A DNA stretch of 64,000 nt from Penicillium oxalicum (Eukaryota > Ascomycota > Eurotiomycetes > Eurotiales > Aspergillaceae), in contig NC_064650.1 of NCBI RefSeq assembly GCF_001723175.1, positions 5,084,001-5,148,000 of the forward strand, given 5' to 3'. The position numbers were made by a program, and so were the translations under genes. Within the stretch, counting starts at the first letter, position 1, and every line of letters starts with the position of its first letter. Below, piece by piece: positions 44,193 through 57,400 of this stretch. The notes under the pieces are model-generated. The model had not been told where the DNA came from and did not search any database. It saw nothing but the letters and a program-made list of their open reading frames with translations.

Positions 44193-46948
44193 AACCTCCT
44201 TCCAAAATAGAAGAGAGCCATGGATGGGTAATATCGAGCAACTTCATTCTTTGTGCGAGTCAAACCCAGCCAGCGTCCCCCTCACGACCACCGTGCAAGG
44301 ACCATACGCGCTTTGAGTGGCTCTTCTCGTTCTCTTCCCTTCGGCCGATCGGGGGGGATTAAGACGCGGAGGGGAGAGACCCTTGGCTTTTGGATGGTCT
44401 TGCGATAGTCATCAGCCTGGAGGGTCTTTTTCTTGTTCTGGTTCTCCTGCAGAATGACCTTTTTTTTATTTGAAAGGGTAACTTTTGGTCTTCGGTGATT
44501 CTGTGAGTGTCTCACAGTAATTTTAAGATTACCAGCAGAATGGAGAAGCTAGAGGGAATAGTCATGCAGGGTAAAAAACACCCTGCAGCTGGTGAAGTTC
44601 CTGGGGAGGACCCCGGTCCGGACGCGGGCTGAAGAAAAAGGCGAGAGAGGGGAATCCCAAGTTCACAGGCGCGTTGCTCGGCATGCGTGGTAAAGGGGTT
44701 GAACAAGACGGAGCGCCAGATTCAAAGTACTAGTGGGAGGGCGGTGCGCTCCCAGACCTCGTGTGCTAGTCGTGAGTGGGTAGCGCTTATGCACCCGGTA
44801 ACTCGACAGTCTCGGGGGTGAAGAAGAGTTTCGGGCGTTGATGGGGAAGGGAGGCGTCAACTCATCTAAAATGATGCATTGATTGGCCGGTCCACCAGGA
44901 CGCCAGACCCTCTGGTGAGAAGATCAGAGACAATCATCCAGAAATTCCAAGCTTTCGAAAGCTGGCCATCTGCTCATCCGGGAGTGTGCCACAAGAACCC
45001 GACTTTAAAATCAGCTTAGACGAATAGAGAAGGAGACAAGAAATCGGACGACTCCCAAGGCAGAAGACAGAAGACACGGCGGGAACTGGGCACGTTACCC
45101 TCTTGATGTTTCATCCACGCTCCCGGGTTTGCAATGCAACGCTAGTTTGAATAGCCCGGAGTCCAAGACTTGTCCAGCGGGTGGGAATCGAGCGAGAACG
45201 GCCGAGCTTCCTTGTCAGAGCCGCATCGATCGAACGGAGCCTGAGCTCGATAGTTACGCTACAATCGAGTTCATCCACTCAGAGGGGAGGTCACGGTGGG
45301 AAGCAAGCGCAGGCGGCACCCTGGAATCAGAGCATCAACTGGCAGAGCGGGAAGAAAGGGAGACGAATAAGCCAGACACCATATGTAGAGTTTGAGAGCC
45401 GTATGTGAGGGATGAGCTGACGTGCTTAAAGACTGTCGCTGCAGATGATTGCTGATTGTAGACATTTTCGTTCGAACGCAGCAGGGACAGGACGGTCCTC
45501 GTGCAAGAGTCTATCGCCGTGGATCTTTGTCCCACCGTGAGCCCATTCGGTGACTGGGCTCTCACGTGGTGGCGTCTCCGCCCGGGTGACCGACCGTGGC
45601 AGAAGACGATCTGCCGGGCCCGAGTTGGAATCCCAAAGTATTTCGACTTGCCAAGTAGACGGTAGACGTACTATCTATGGCTACCAGAATCCTTGTACAT
45701 CCGGCAAAGGTCATGAAGCCATACTTCACTATCAACCACAATTTCCTCAATAGTCAAGACGACAGTCCCTTCACTTCCCAACGGCGCCTAACCATAAGGC
45801 TAGTCCTATGAACCTCGAGTAGACGATCAGTCGTCCTGTATGCATCTACTGCATGCATCAGACCTAACCCTCTCTTATCAATCAAAAACCATAACACTAA
45901 AAACCACCCTCCCCGTCCCCCCTGTCCTTTTCTTGTAAAAAAAAGCCCCCCAAAGAAAAAGAAAAACCCCCTCACACCAACTAGGCCAAGAAGCGCATCC
46001 AACATGATCCCACCACATAGTCATACACCTAAACCGGCCGAACAATGGCCGAAAATACACACCAAGTGAAAAGCAACCCCCCCCCATCACGTCCCAATCC
46101 AAAAGGGCTAGAATGGCCCTTTTTGGGGAAGAAATTCTAGGTTTACCCGTCCCTATCGGGAGTGATCTAATCTAATTGAATACAACTTGCTCAGATTCCT
46201 CCAAATGGTCCAACGGTTGGAACTTCTTGAATGGCCCGTGGGCAACATCCACTCTGACCACTAGAGTGTCCCGGATGTTGAATTCTCCTCCCCCCGTCCT
46301 TTCTACCGTGGTTGTGGGCAATTTCGTCGAGGTGGAGAGGAGTGGAACTGGATTAACGCTATGCGGCTCTGTGGGTCGGCGCTTCCGGGGAGCCTCCGAC
46401 GGGGGTCGCTTGGAGGGGGGGAGAGAGAGGAGCCCTTGATGAATCAGGAGATTGTATCTTGAGTTTTGGGGTGGTAAAGTTTGAATTGGCAGTCGATGGG
46501 CGATGAGGTGATGTACTTCAGTTCCCGATGCGATGAGGGTTCAATGACGAGGGAGGACCTTGGGGAAGAAAGGAATCTATGAACCACATCTACGTCGGTT
46601 GCCAACATAAATTTAAAAAAATAAAAAATAATACTAGAGGTCATAAGAATGAGCATGGATATCATGTAATATAAAATGTTTAATCGATTGAGTCATCCAG
46701 AGGGAGATAGGTATATACACCGAGGAAGAGGGGTGAAAGGGGAATCGACAGAGAGGCGGGTATTTGTCGGGTTATCCGAAGGTCAAAAAGGCAAAAAGGG
46801 AAAAGACAAAACAACAACAAACACACCAGTAGTGAACCTTTGGGGTATACAACGTAAACGAGAGAAGAGGGTGAAATCTGGTGGAAACACAAGTAACAAA
46901 TGATCAAACAATCAGACCGCAAAGGTGAGATCGAAAGCAAAGAAATCC

Positions 46949-46968
46949 AAAAAAAAAAAAAAAAAAAA
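46949..46968 (+). repeat. A20 homopolymer
   Basis: Twenty consecutive A residues in the region downstream of the zinc-finger gene. It is not followed by any sign of a processed copy, such as a target duplication. Confidence 0.8.
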
Positions 46969-47167
46969 CCCCCATGATGGAAATTGAGGGCAACGCCTCC
47001 AATGGAAAAATGGACACCCCCGGGACTTGGGACATTCTCAACATGAATCAGCAACCCGTCTCGGAATAATTCTATCGCGCACCAATTTGCATGTGAAGGC
47101 AAAACAAGAGACATAGGAAAATCATTAAAAAAAATGGAACCACAGGCTTGTTTAACCGGCGGGTCAG

Positions 47168-47176
<9 letters not shown>

Positions 47177-47212
<36 letters not shown>
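47177..47212 (+). repeat. TC microsatellite (18 units)
   Basis: Pure TC run of 36 bases; it creates artificial Arg-Glu or Ser-Leu repeat frames on both strands. Confidence 0.9.
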
Positions 47213-47214
<2 letters not shown>

Positions 47215-47894
47215 GAGATCTTTTGGGACATTGGTGTATTTGTCCAGTTGACTCGAGATGGTGGAGCCAGTGTCCCAGAGCGGAGCTTCTCCACCGCACC
47301 GGACGATCCACGGTCGCGCCCTCGAGTAGGTCTGGAAGTGCGGAAAGTGGGCGTCCGATGATAAGTTGGGACCTGGGAAAACCAGCCAGGAGGAGGGAGG
47401 TTTTTCTCCCCGGGAAGACTCCTCTCCTCTCAGGCTCTTTATTTGGGGTTGTACCACAGTTGGACGGAAGGTCTTGGGAGGAGAGCGAGAAAGCCAAGTC
47501 AAACCTAGCGGGAATGGGAAAGGGATCGTCCGCTGCGTGCTGGGTTCTTTGTCTTGGCTCTGTGGGCAGCAATTGGCGAACCAGGCTCACAATGTTCCAC
47601 TTTCGAAGGGAAAAAAATCAAAATCAAAAAACCCAAAACGGCTCTTTTAGGCAATGCAAAATGCAGCGAGTACCCATCAGACGGGGACAGCCGTCGGGCA
47701 GGGAAGAAAGAAGAAGGACCAAAAAAAAGGAAGGGAAAACAAAAAATCCACAAAACAAAATGAACACGGTCGTTGAAGTCGTGAAATGTATTGCCCGTAG
47801 GGATCGTCACAATGCGTGAAGAGCTCTCATTGTCGAGACAAGGAAAAGAATATCCCAAAACACAAGCAATCGTCAGGAACAAGGCCGACCTCGT

Positions 47895-49210
47895 TCACAT
47901 GCTCCACTGCCTCCAGTTGATGGGTTGAAAGTGAGTCAATGAATGCACCTGCTCATCGTAGAGACAGTCGGTGCCAGACCAGGAGGGAGAAGGGTAGTGG
48001 CATTGAGGGGGCGGTTGGATCAGACTCTCATCCAGTGACATGGGGAGCAAGTGAGACGGAGGCATGCCAGCGTCGGAGTGGTCCCAGCGCAGGGGAGTAG
48101 GCATCTGAAGAGGAGAGGAAGTCACGTCGGCATTGAGGATGTTCTTGGGGTATTGATCAAGGAGGGAGCTGCCCAGGGAGGAGATGGATGAGATGGAACC
48201 CGACTGAGATGGCATGGTGGTGAAGGCCACGTCGGAGAGTGGAGAAGGGCAGGTCTCGGGGGGCGAGGAGTAGAATGGGCTGTCATCCACCGACTCGGGG
48301 AGTTGGGTCTGGAATAGGTTCGCCGCTGGACGAGGTTGTAGAGGCAAGTCGATGCCATTCCACATTAATGAGCAGCTGTTGGCGAGGTCGGGATGAATTC
48401 CAGGTGCCACGATGGATCCAATGGACATGGTATGCGGCTGAGGTGAACTTGCAGCGAGCATGTTGGGACTGTCCATGGACATGCAGCGTGCGACGGAAGC
48501 TGAATCGTCGAGCAGAGCGGCTGACGATTGAGGAGTCCACTGATATTGTTCAGATTGGGCCTCGAGTTTGCTACCACGCGGGAAAAAAAGAAAGCACAAA
48601 ATTAGCCTTGGTTTTTGGGGGTGGGATTTTTTTTCCATCCGTTGGAAATAGAAAATAACCTTCGCGCCAGATGGTGGCAGGTTGCGGGAGAGTCCCAACT
48701 TACTGTCTTTCCATGTGTCGCGTAAGCAGGTCTGATCGGTGGAAGGCCTTCTTGCAGCCTTGATGCGTACACCGAAATGAGGCCTCGGGGTTGTGGTTCA
48801 CCTCGTGTCGTCTGCGATGCTCTGCGCGAGTGAAGACCTAGACATTGCCATTTTCACGTCAGAGCCGTCCTTGACCGACGAAATTGTTTCTCTTCCCACC
48901 GAACTGGAGCGCATACCTTGTTACATCCGGGGTACTCGCAGGCATGTACGCGCTTTCCTTTCTTTGCCTTGCTAATACGGTGGGTAGTCGGGGTATAGGT
49001 GATCGGTAATGAAATCTCCGGTTGCGACTGCGGGCTGCGGCGCATGTTGCTTCGACGGCCAGCCATGGTGGATGGGGAGGAGACAAAAGTCGGTTCGGGT
49101 GATGGCGATACAGATGTAGCTGGAGTGCTCAATCCAACAATGCTTTGCGCGTATGATGGAGGGATATTGGTGTGGGTATACTTTCGTGCTTGTTGAGATG
49201 CGTGGGTCAT
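47895..49210 (-). CDS. C2H2 zinc-finger transcription factor
   Basis: Exons 49210-48917, 48837-48704 and 48570-47895 splice in frame to 367 aa. After a Ser/Thr/Pro-rich N-terminus and the basic patch KAKKGKR come two adjacent C2H2 fingers at about residues 90-143. The first is C-x4-C-x12-H-x3-H (CEYPGCNKVFTRAEHRRRH, split by intron 1). The second, CTHQGCKKAFHRSDLLTRH, ends at the second intron with the His codon completed in exon 3. The remaining 220 residues are Ser/Pro/Gln-rich, like an activation domain, ending in a Trp-containing tail (INWRQW). The start at 49210 is the first suitable ATG; a second at 49065 (MAGRRSNMRR) is possible. Nuclear DNA binding is inferred; the targets are unknown. 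It stands alone in more than 20 kb of gene-free DNA. Confidence 0.87.
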
Positions 49211-52200
49211 GATGTTGCAGCGGACGAGATGGTCAATGAGATGTCGAGCGGGGAGAGTGATGGATGTATATATGCTGAGGGATATGTAAACTGTCAATTG
49301 ATCCAAGGGAGTGCGGAAGGGAGTAGTCGGAGAAGGAACTGTGAAGGCGGTTGATGGTGAAGATGAAACTGTGGAAGAAGATGCAGAAATGCGGAGGAGA
49401 GTGGATTGATATAGAGGAAGCACGATGATAGCACTGGCAGGACTATTGTTACAGAAATCTGAGTGGATGGCTAGCCTTCCTAAATTGGAGGCTTCAAAAG
49501 GAAAAAAAATCACAAAATCACAAAATAGAATTAGATGGCAGATGAGAGACGGGGAAGGGAAAATGATATTTTGAGATTTAAAATTAAATGAAAATGGCGG
49601 AAATAAAATGAAATCGAGATTGAAGGTCAAGGTTGAAGAGAGCCTCCAACCCAGGGTGGGGACAATTCGATGAGAGGGAGAGGAACAATTCCGAACAAAA
49701 AAAAAGTCGAAAAATGCAAAGGACCAAAAAGAGAAAAAAAGAAATTACATTCAAATCAGACTAAAGATGATGGCATCTCACGCACTGAAGCATCGACCTG
49801 GGTGGGGGAGACAGTACTCTGTACCTCTGAGGAGCCGGGTCGCTGTTTGTGGGCGAGTCCCTCGTGCGTCAGTCTAGGGTGTGTATCTTTTGGCAAGCAG
49901 ATCCATTCTTAGTCTCTCGAGTAATTTGGGTCAAGTCCCTACCCCCAAAGTTCCAAAAATACCCATAATTATCCTGCTAACCTTAGATCAGAAGGGACTC
50001 AGCACGGGCGTGGAGGCGGTGATCGCTCGGGATGATCAAGCGTGGGCACATCCTAAAATTACCAAGCCAGGGAAAAAGAAAATTAAAAAGAAAAGATGAA
50101 AAGAAGAGATGAAATCTTTTTTTTTAGAAAAAAAAAAAAAGTCAAATGATTGGGAAAAATGAGAGAAAGGGAAAGACACATGAGGGAACAAGGGAATCAT
50201 TTTTCCTTGGTGTGGACATGAAAATGATCAAGAGCCTGGGAAGCTCTGGGTGCGCCTGAAAGAGTTGAATTGGCGAGCGGCCAGGTCCACTGGGGCCGTA
50301 CACAATCATCATTACTCGTTATGGTCGGCCGTTGCCCTGTGGTATTCTTCTGCGTCTCCATTCCTTTTCCCCTCACGGCTGATTTTGATTTTCTCGATTT
50401 TGATTATTTCTTGGGACGTTTTCCAAATACTGCCTCCAGTCAGGAGTGTCATTCTCCTTGTCGCGATCGAACCACTCAGCACATCACCACGTTGTTGGAC
50501 GGGGGGTGGAAATCAGCCACTGCGACCATCATTGCCTGAGTGGGTTAGCTGTGCGAGCGGACCTTTCAGAACGACGGCGGACCGGACGGTTCGCTCCCAG
50601 AACTGTCAGTGGTCGACGTTGCGGCTGAGGCGTGCCAGCAGCGCTGCAGCAGGAAATGGGCCTTACTTCCAGCATCCCCGGCACGGCACGCAGAAACAAG
50701 TGCAAGGTTCAAGAGAAGACCCGCCGTCAAAACTATCGTGTGGGCAGAGGAGAGGGAGGGGGGCCAAGGGGAGGTAATCTCACGAGACTGCGATGAGGAG
50801 CTGGGAGTCACTGAGGATAGTCGTAACCTGACCAATGACCACCTCGACAGACTCGTATGGTCGAGGCTTGGAGATTGCCGATCACAGTTGACCTATGGGC
50901 TTCAGCGAGGCAGGTCGAGGGGGAAGCCATTTCGTCAATCTGCTCATAGTGTTCTGGCCATCTTGACGTCTACCAGGTCAGATCCCTTGGAGAGACTAGG
51001 AGAAGAAAAACTCTCTTCACGCTACTCCTCATGGGGGGGGGGAAGCCCTCCAAGAGTTGCAGAGTGTAACACCCCCTCACGCCTCATCAGCGAGGGGATT
51101 CATGGAGAACCAGGCTGCGTGAAGAGGACACTAAACGATTTAGTGGTATTTTAGTGCTGGTGTTGGTTCCAGTCGCACTGTGAGTGGTCGGAATCCCAGA
51201 CAGAGTTCGCTACCGACGTGCTGGAAATCAGTACAGCAGAACTGAACGACACTTCTGGAATTAGAAAACAATGGACGGAGGGGAAGGGGGCCTCAGCCTA
51301 GGAGGAGAGAAAATTGAGGTGGTCTTTCTTCATGCGCAGAACATTGATCATGAAGACGTTCCATGACTCAAGCCTTCCTCAGGGTGAAGGTACGCAACAT
51401 TGAAGATTGGAGAATTGGAGAGGATGAGGCTCGCTTGGAGAAGACTGTGTGGATCGAGGGTGGTGGAGAAGAGTGGTCTCTCTGTCCTGTCGCTGGTCTG
51501 TACCCTCATGCAGTGCGCATATAGATGGCATGCGCTAAGAATATGGTCCGGAGTGTGTACCGTACAGTACAAAAAAATTACTCATTTCGGGTCTGTCGGT
51601 CACCTCCCCCTAGGCTGGAATTCACGTCGTGCGGGAGGTACCGCCTGAGTCAATCAACGATGGACCCGTCGACCCTGGTCTCTAAAACCCGATGCCCGAC
51701 GCATCCAGTGTCCGATGATATAGTCATGTCCCGACCATTGCGTACAGTGATGATCCTCTCCCGAATTTTTTCGAAGCAAGAAAAAGACAAGAGAACATCA
51801 TTCAATTTGCCATTAATCTTCAATTGTTGCAATATCCTCATTTCGTTAGCCCAAGACCATCTACTCGTAGTCTGCCCTACCTCATCGGTGAACTCCCCGC
51901 GACTCCCATGATTCATGAAAATCACGGCCCATGGGACACAACGGGTCTGCCCCACGATGCTACTGCGCGGTGGAGCCGCATGTTCATAAACCAGCCGGCA
52001 TCGTCCACAGCTACATGCTCGATTAGGTATAGTCCGCCTGCACATCTCATGATTTGAGGGGGGGCTCTCACAAGGTTACCAGACATGTACTGTACCTCCC
52101 AAGACAGGCAATCGCAGGATTTCACGCTAAGCCTTGATCGTGAGAACTAACACGACGACCCAGCCTACCATTGGCCACTGAGAACCAGGGCTACGGCCAT

Positions 52201-54321
52201 GTGGTGCTGTCTTCCTCTACGCACTTACACAGTAAGACGAGGCCAGGACCAGGGATTCCGGGCGACTCTGAGGTTCGTACACAAAACCATTTGATGGGCA
52301 AAGCCTTGCACCGTGCGACTGCACTTCAGGAGTCCAGAGCCATCATTAGTGGTCTGATCGAGGAGCACGATACAGAAAATGCCGTCATTACCTGCAGAAT
52401 ACGTACCATACCACGGTGTCGGCAACTGGTTGCCTTCAACACTGGTGGACTGCAACAAGAATGACGGTACCCTTGAGTGCCCGAGGCACCTTTACCGTCA
52501 TCATGTGTCTGGGATGGACAGGGTTGATGTCATGTACCTGAGGCTCAGGGCGTCAGACGGCAACCAGAAACCAAAGGAAAGATAACAAGCACTATTGCCT
52601 TGTTCCCACTCCGGTCTCCCGCTATTCCATGTTTTATTTTTACTTGGCTGTACGTGGAGCTCCTGCATACAATCCTGCTCACGTGTTGTTTGGAGAATGC
52701 CAGTGTTCTTCATGTCTGTAAGGAAGGAATCCAATTTACCCTTTGTGGATACAGAAATCTCTAAACCAGTGACCACGATTGAGTGATGGGTGGTTCTCGT
52801 CAAAAAGGGTTACATGTTGCCGGGTTTACCCAAATGTACAGGATGGGCGCTCTGCTCCCGTAGATGATGTCAAGGCCTTGACCCTCATCCCCCGGACCAA
52901 AGACGTGTCCACGATCGCGGCCGTTCACCAGCCAGCTGCCGTGTACTGATCAGATCAAGCACAAGGCTGATTTGTCCTCGAGTCCGACCGTGATTGACTT
53001 TTCGAGCGGGCCATCGCGCAAACCCAGAATCAGCCCGGTGGGTCTGTCGAGAATGCCTTGGGGGGACGCTGGGACTCCGACATCCCGACCATGCAGTTTT
53101 GAGTTTGTACCTATGTGGCAATTCGGGAGGATGAATTAAGAACGTCAAAGGTCAGTGCAAAGACACTTCAGTGCGTCGCTCATCAACCAAGCGGTCGCTT
53201 GCCTCGTGTACTCGGCGTGTTTCAGGATTGCTGATCTCTCACTGCATGATGGGGGGGCCGCAGTCGATCAAACAGGGTGCAGTCCCGTCCAATCATGTCT
53301 ACTCACTCGACAGTTTCGATGTGCGAGGAGGACCCTCCATGAATAGCCTTCTTACGGATCATCCCCTGCAATGCCTTGCAGATGCGGTGGGATGTGTGAC
53401 GGACCCTCACCATACTCTGCTGGAAAGGTTGGGGCCCTTTTGAGCCTCCCCGCTGAGATGAAAATAGAATGTGGGTTGGGCGGAGAACGGCCCCACGAAA
53501 TAACAAACTCAACTCCTCCTAGAGGCTCTGGTAGGGCTGAAGAATGGAAAACAAAAAAAAAGAAAATTGAGAACCTTGACAAGTGCACGATGAGACTGAT
53601 GAAAGAGTATCTCCTGGTGCCGAGGTCATTCGTGCATCTACTGGGACTTTCGCTGGCATGGTCTTGATCTAGAACTGACCTGCTTTGCTTCTTGGCCATC
53701 TTACAATTTTAACCTAGCTCCAGCCTGCAATTGAGCCCGATTGCCCAACGCAGTCGTGTACAAGGAGCTTTTCACCGAGCACACAAGTGACACAGGGACA
53801 CTGGGTGAGCATTTTCAAAAACAAATGAAATGCCAAACATGGGACGGCTGCATCTATGAGATTGTAGCAGTGCCGCCCGTCGGTAGTGTCGGCAATGTCG
53901 TCTGTAGAGACCCCTTGCCTCCACAGACCCGCCAAGCCCACACAAGCTCATTTGCCCGTTCTGTCCGATGATATCGGCGATCTTCATGGGTTTACACATT
54001 TGCCATTTTCCTCATTTGGGGTTGGCAAGTGAGCTGAAAACGGTGGCGAGATGGGGTGGTTCTCCAGTGACCACGTGTGGAGTGCGGCGCTGGATCTGAA
54101 ACGTAGCCGCGAAAATCTACATGCAGGATAACGATATCTGGGAAGGTTCCAGGAATAGCAGCACTTCACACATCTTGCCATTCATGAACGGTATCGATGT
54201 ACCGAGACGGCGCTCCACTCCAAGTACAACACGGCACTTTGGCCCCAAAAGTGTGGGATCCATGAGGGATCCATTGGGGCGGGAGATATTAAGAGCACTA
54301 TAGCGTGTATCGTCAATCAGT

Positions 54322-54336
54322 CCTCGGTGACCGAGG
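54322..54336. promoter_or_regulatory. Perfect palindrome with CGG-N3-CCG core
   Basis: CCTCGGTGACCGAGG has 7-bp inverted arms around one base. Its core CGG-TGA-CCG has the inverted-triplet form recognised by some Zn(II)2Cys6 factors. No target gene is near. Confidence 0.3.
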
Positions 54337-54392
54337 GAAATCAACGGATCTGGTATGGTAGTATCTCCTTTACTTCAACGTCGCCACGTTGG

Positions 54393-54414
54393 CCGAGATA
54401 TGTCCCTATCTCGG
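54393..54414. repeat. Short perfect hairpin
   Basis: CCGAGATA and TATCTCGG form an 8-bp perfect inverted repeat around a 6-base loop. It sits about 60 bp from the other palindrome and shares the CCGAG/CTCGG word with it. Confidence 0.6.
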
Positions 54415-57400
54415 TCGAGTCCAGACGAATCGAGGGATTCGGCTTGATCTCCGAGATGCGGCTGCGGCCCCCGTCCCGTCTGCTATCTTGTCATTTTTGA
54501 CACTATTATTGGAGTAGAATCGAGGTCAAACGGACATGTCTGGACTTCAGCAAGGATGCTTGATCTATAGACACGTGACTTTTTGTTTTGCGCTTGTTTT
54601 TCGCTTTCATGCCAGGAGTAGACGTAGACAGAGGGTGCAAGACAGACGTCTCAACGTCCACACTCAAAAGATCTCATACGCGCTCAGTGCAGAGGAGGAA
54701 TTTTCAGTTGCCACGTTCATATCTCATATTGAATGTCCCTTGCTTGGATTCTACTATCAAATGACATTGACATTTCGATAACAGAGTCACGGGAAATCCT
54801 CACGAATTCTCGAATGCCATTAATAGCAACCAGACTCCCATCATCGTGGCCCCAGAAGGCGTATGTGGGGGGGATCGCGCGTTTCAGATTTTGACAAGCA
54901 TCTGCCAGCATGCATAACCGAGACTTGGTTCTTCCATTCAGGACTCCCGAGTCAACCTTTTTTTTCCTTCGATGGAGAGGGCTCTCCACGGTGATTCGAC
55001 GTCATTTCACCACCGAATCGTGGCGCCCTCTCTAAGGAAGGAATGAAATAAGGGGTCAGACCACACATCTGCTCTTGGACCGGACTGGAACGTGATGGAT
55101 TAGTACAGTATTGTCCCGGAGTCCACTCAAACAGGAGCAATACACCAGCATTGCTGCCAATCCACCCACACCTTTTGAGACGTAACACGTCCGATGGCGC
55201 GCACGGACTGACGGGGAGGCTCCGCTCCGCTCCGATCCCAAGTCTAAATTTGCTAAATTCCCGCATGAGCATGCCCAGCTTCCTACCCCTAGCCCCATTG
55301 GGAAATTAGGGACAGTTAACCAGCTTTCTAGTCTCGCCTGCATGGCACTACCACCCGCTTTGGGGCAGTCCTGGAAGTTAGCGAGGAAATCATGCATTAG
55401 TGGGCCAATTAGTCGGAGGTCAACTGTTTGGCTGCTGCATGAATGACTTTGTTATTATTATCGTGGTTTCTATCGCTCGATAACAAGGATCCGTATCCAC
55501 ACTACCGTACTGTGGACAAAGTGTTCCTCCATACAAAACTTTCCGTGAAGATCGTGGCGGGCTCTAGACACTTCAATTGCTACCATGACCATTCCCCTTT
55601 TGAGTAGTAAGTTGCGCTGTTCTCACCACGAGGCTCGTCTTGCCCATTCACTTTGAATTTTTTTTTTTTCGAAATATCCCGCCAGTCCCGTTCCGTGAGA
55701 TCGAGGAATGGTTCCGCATTCACGTGGCAAAGGGACCTGTCAGGTATCCAGACCTTCAAGAGTCAGTGGTGAGTAGTAGTAAGTACTCGTAGTGGTACTG
55801 TCGCCAGCTGGCCTCGTCTTTTCGTCACCAGCACCAGCAGCGAATTCTCACAAATCACCTTCTCTCCTTTCCTCTTTGAGCGGTGAGCACGATCGAAGGT
55901 CGAGTACAGTGGACTAAATGGCCGAGCCCCACCGTAAACGGAACAAAGGTGACCGCCGTCAGTGGCCGCCGGCTCCAACGTCACGCAGCTGATTTTACGA
56001 ATCTCGCGCATACCGGGCTTTTGACCGGTGTGGTTTGCCGGTTCCCTTTCTCTGGTGCTTGTGATTCTGCATCCTCTTATTCATGTGAATCAATGGCCTC
56101 AGACTCAGGTCCACCCTCAAGCATGGTGTTTGTATCTCTTACATTCCAGTAGCTTTGTGAGGTGGTTTTTCCCCCAATTTCTGGAAGAGAATTCGCCCAG
56201 TAAATTTGCACATGGACAGTCTCTGGCAGCCCGTGCGACCATCGTCAAGCCTGGGTTTCCAACCCTGACCTGAACTGAATCGCCATGTCAGTGTGGTGTC
56301 AAACTGAGAGCGACGTGTGCCAATTTGATCTACCCGGTTTATTATTAGGAACATGTGTTCGACTCCCTCCGTTTTACTCTCCAGATAGCACTGGACTCGG
56401 ACTATCCTCATGCTGAAAATACCCTTCCTGGACATTCTCATTGAGGGAGGCGGGGGAGGCAGTCTCCCACCTTTTGCTCAATGGGCCACCGTTGATCAAC
56501 TGATCCAGAAGGGAAGGTCCCTTTTTTTTTCCCACCATCATCGATGGAAATAGTATGGTAGGTGAGCTTCGACCGCCTCGTGCTCCGGTGGGCCGGACCT
56601 TTCCTTTTTGCGTGGGGCGGCCGGTGGATGCCAAAATTAACGCGGTCGCGTGGGAAGGGAATTTAGCATTCAGTAATGGGGGGAAGAGGCCCATCCTCCA
56701 TAGCAGGGAAACGCGATTACAGTATCATGTCGCCATCTCTTCAAAGGGTCCGATGCAATGCACGCCCGTCGTGAGCTCAGAGCCTCAGACTTGAAACAGT
56801 GGCATTGTCGATCCGGGCCGGGGAGGCAGGAGATCGAAAAGAGGAGGAGGGACGGAGGGGGCCAAATTGGCCATCTCCAACTCGTCTGCTCGACGATCAA
56901 TGCTAATTCCATCAGTAACTGTGGCTCAAAATGACATCGATTCCTCCCTCCTCGCCCCCCTCAACCGATTTGAGCATGTTCATGTATCCTATGATGGTGC
57001 TATGTTGATGCCATTCGTCTTCCCCAGCAATGAGCCCCATCGTTCTCAAACGGCCCCTCGCAGAAGAAGCCATCGTCAATGTAAGGAACACCAATCTTTT
57101 ACTTGTCCTCACTGGATCAGACCGTTTTCTTTTTCTTTTTCTTTTTTGCTTCCCTGGGAATGCGCCACCACTGCCCATGGACAATCTCGCGTGCTCTTGC
57201 GGCACTTGTCAATGTCGTTTGTGGAGTTTTTGGCGCCATCGCACACGAAGCATGATGACTGACGGAAAAGATAAAAAAAGCTACTACTTCAGGAAGTAAC
57301 TCTGAATAAGGGAGGATCCTCGTATTCTGCCCGAAAAAAAAAGATTGAAAAACATGCTTCTCAAGCACGAAAACAAATGAAACGTATGGACTTGACAATC

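Larger units (their letters stand above)
40364..47894. other. 7.5-kb region without recognisable genes
   Basis: Between the IFI-like gene B and the zinc-finger gene's 3' end. It contains many A/G-rich tracts (for example 42690-42780 and 47590-47760), microsatellites at 42353-42380 and 47177-47212, an A20 run at 46949-46968, a C21 run at 44172-44192 and a G-rich minisatellite at 42171-42203. Open frames are short, mutually overlapping or made of repeat translation. One doubtful 116-codon frame at 41084 is listed separately. Confidence 0.45.

Noticed and set aside
46680..47590. Minus-strand ORFs of 170-200 codons with Arg-Glu runs
   Set aside because: The runs are translation of the TC microsatellite; frames overlap each other and have no motif.
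50609..51154. Plus-strand frame of 181 codons
   Set aside because: Begins only with GTG, crosses a poly-G tract, and has no recognisable motif.
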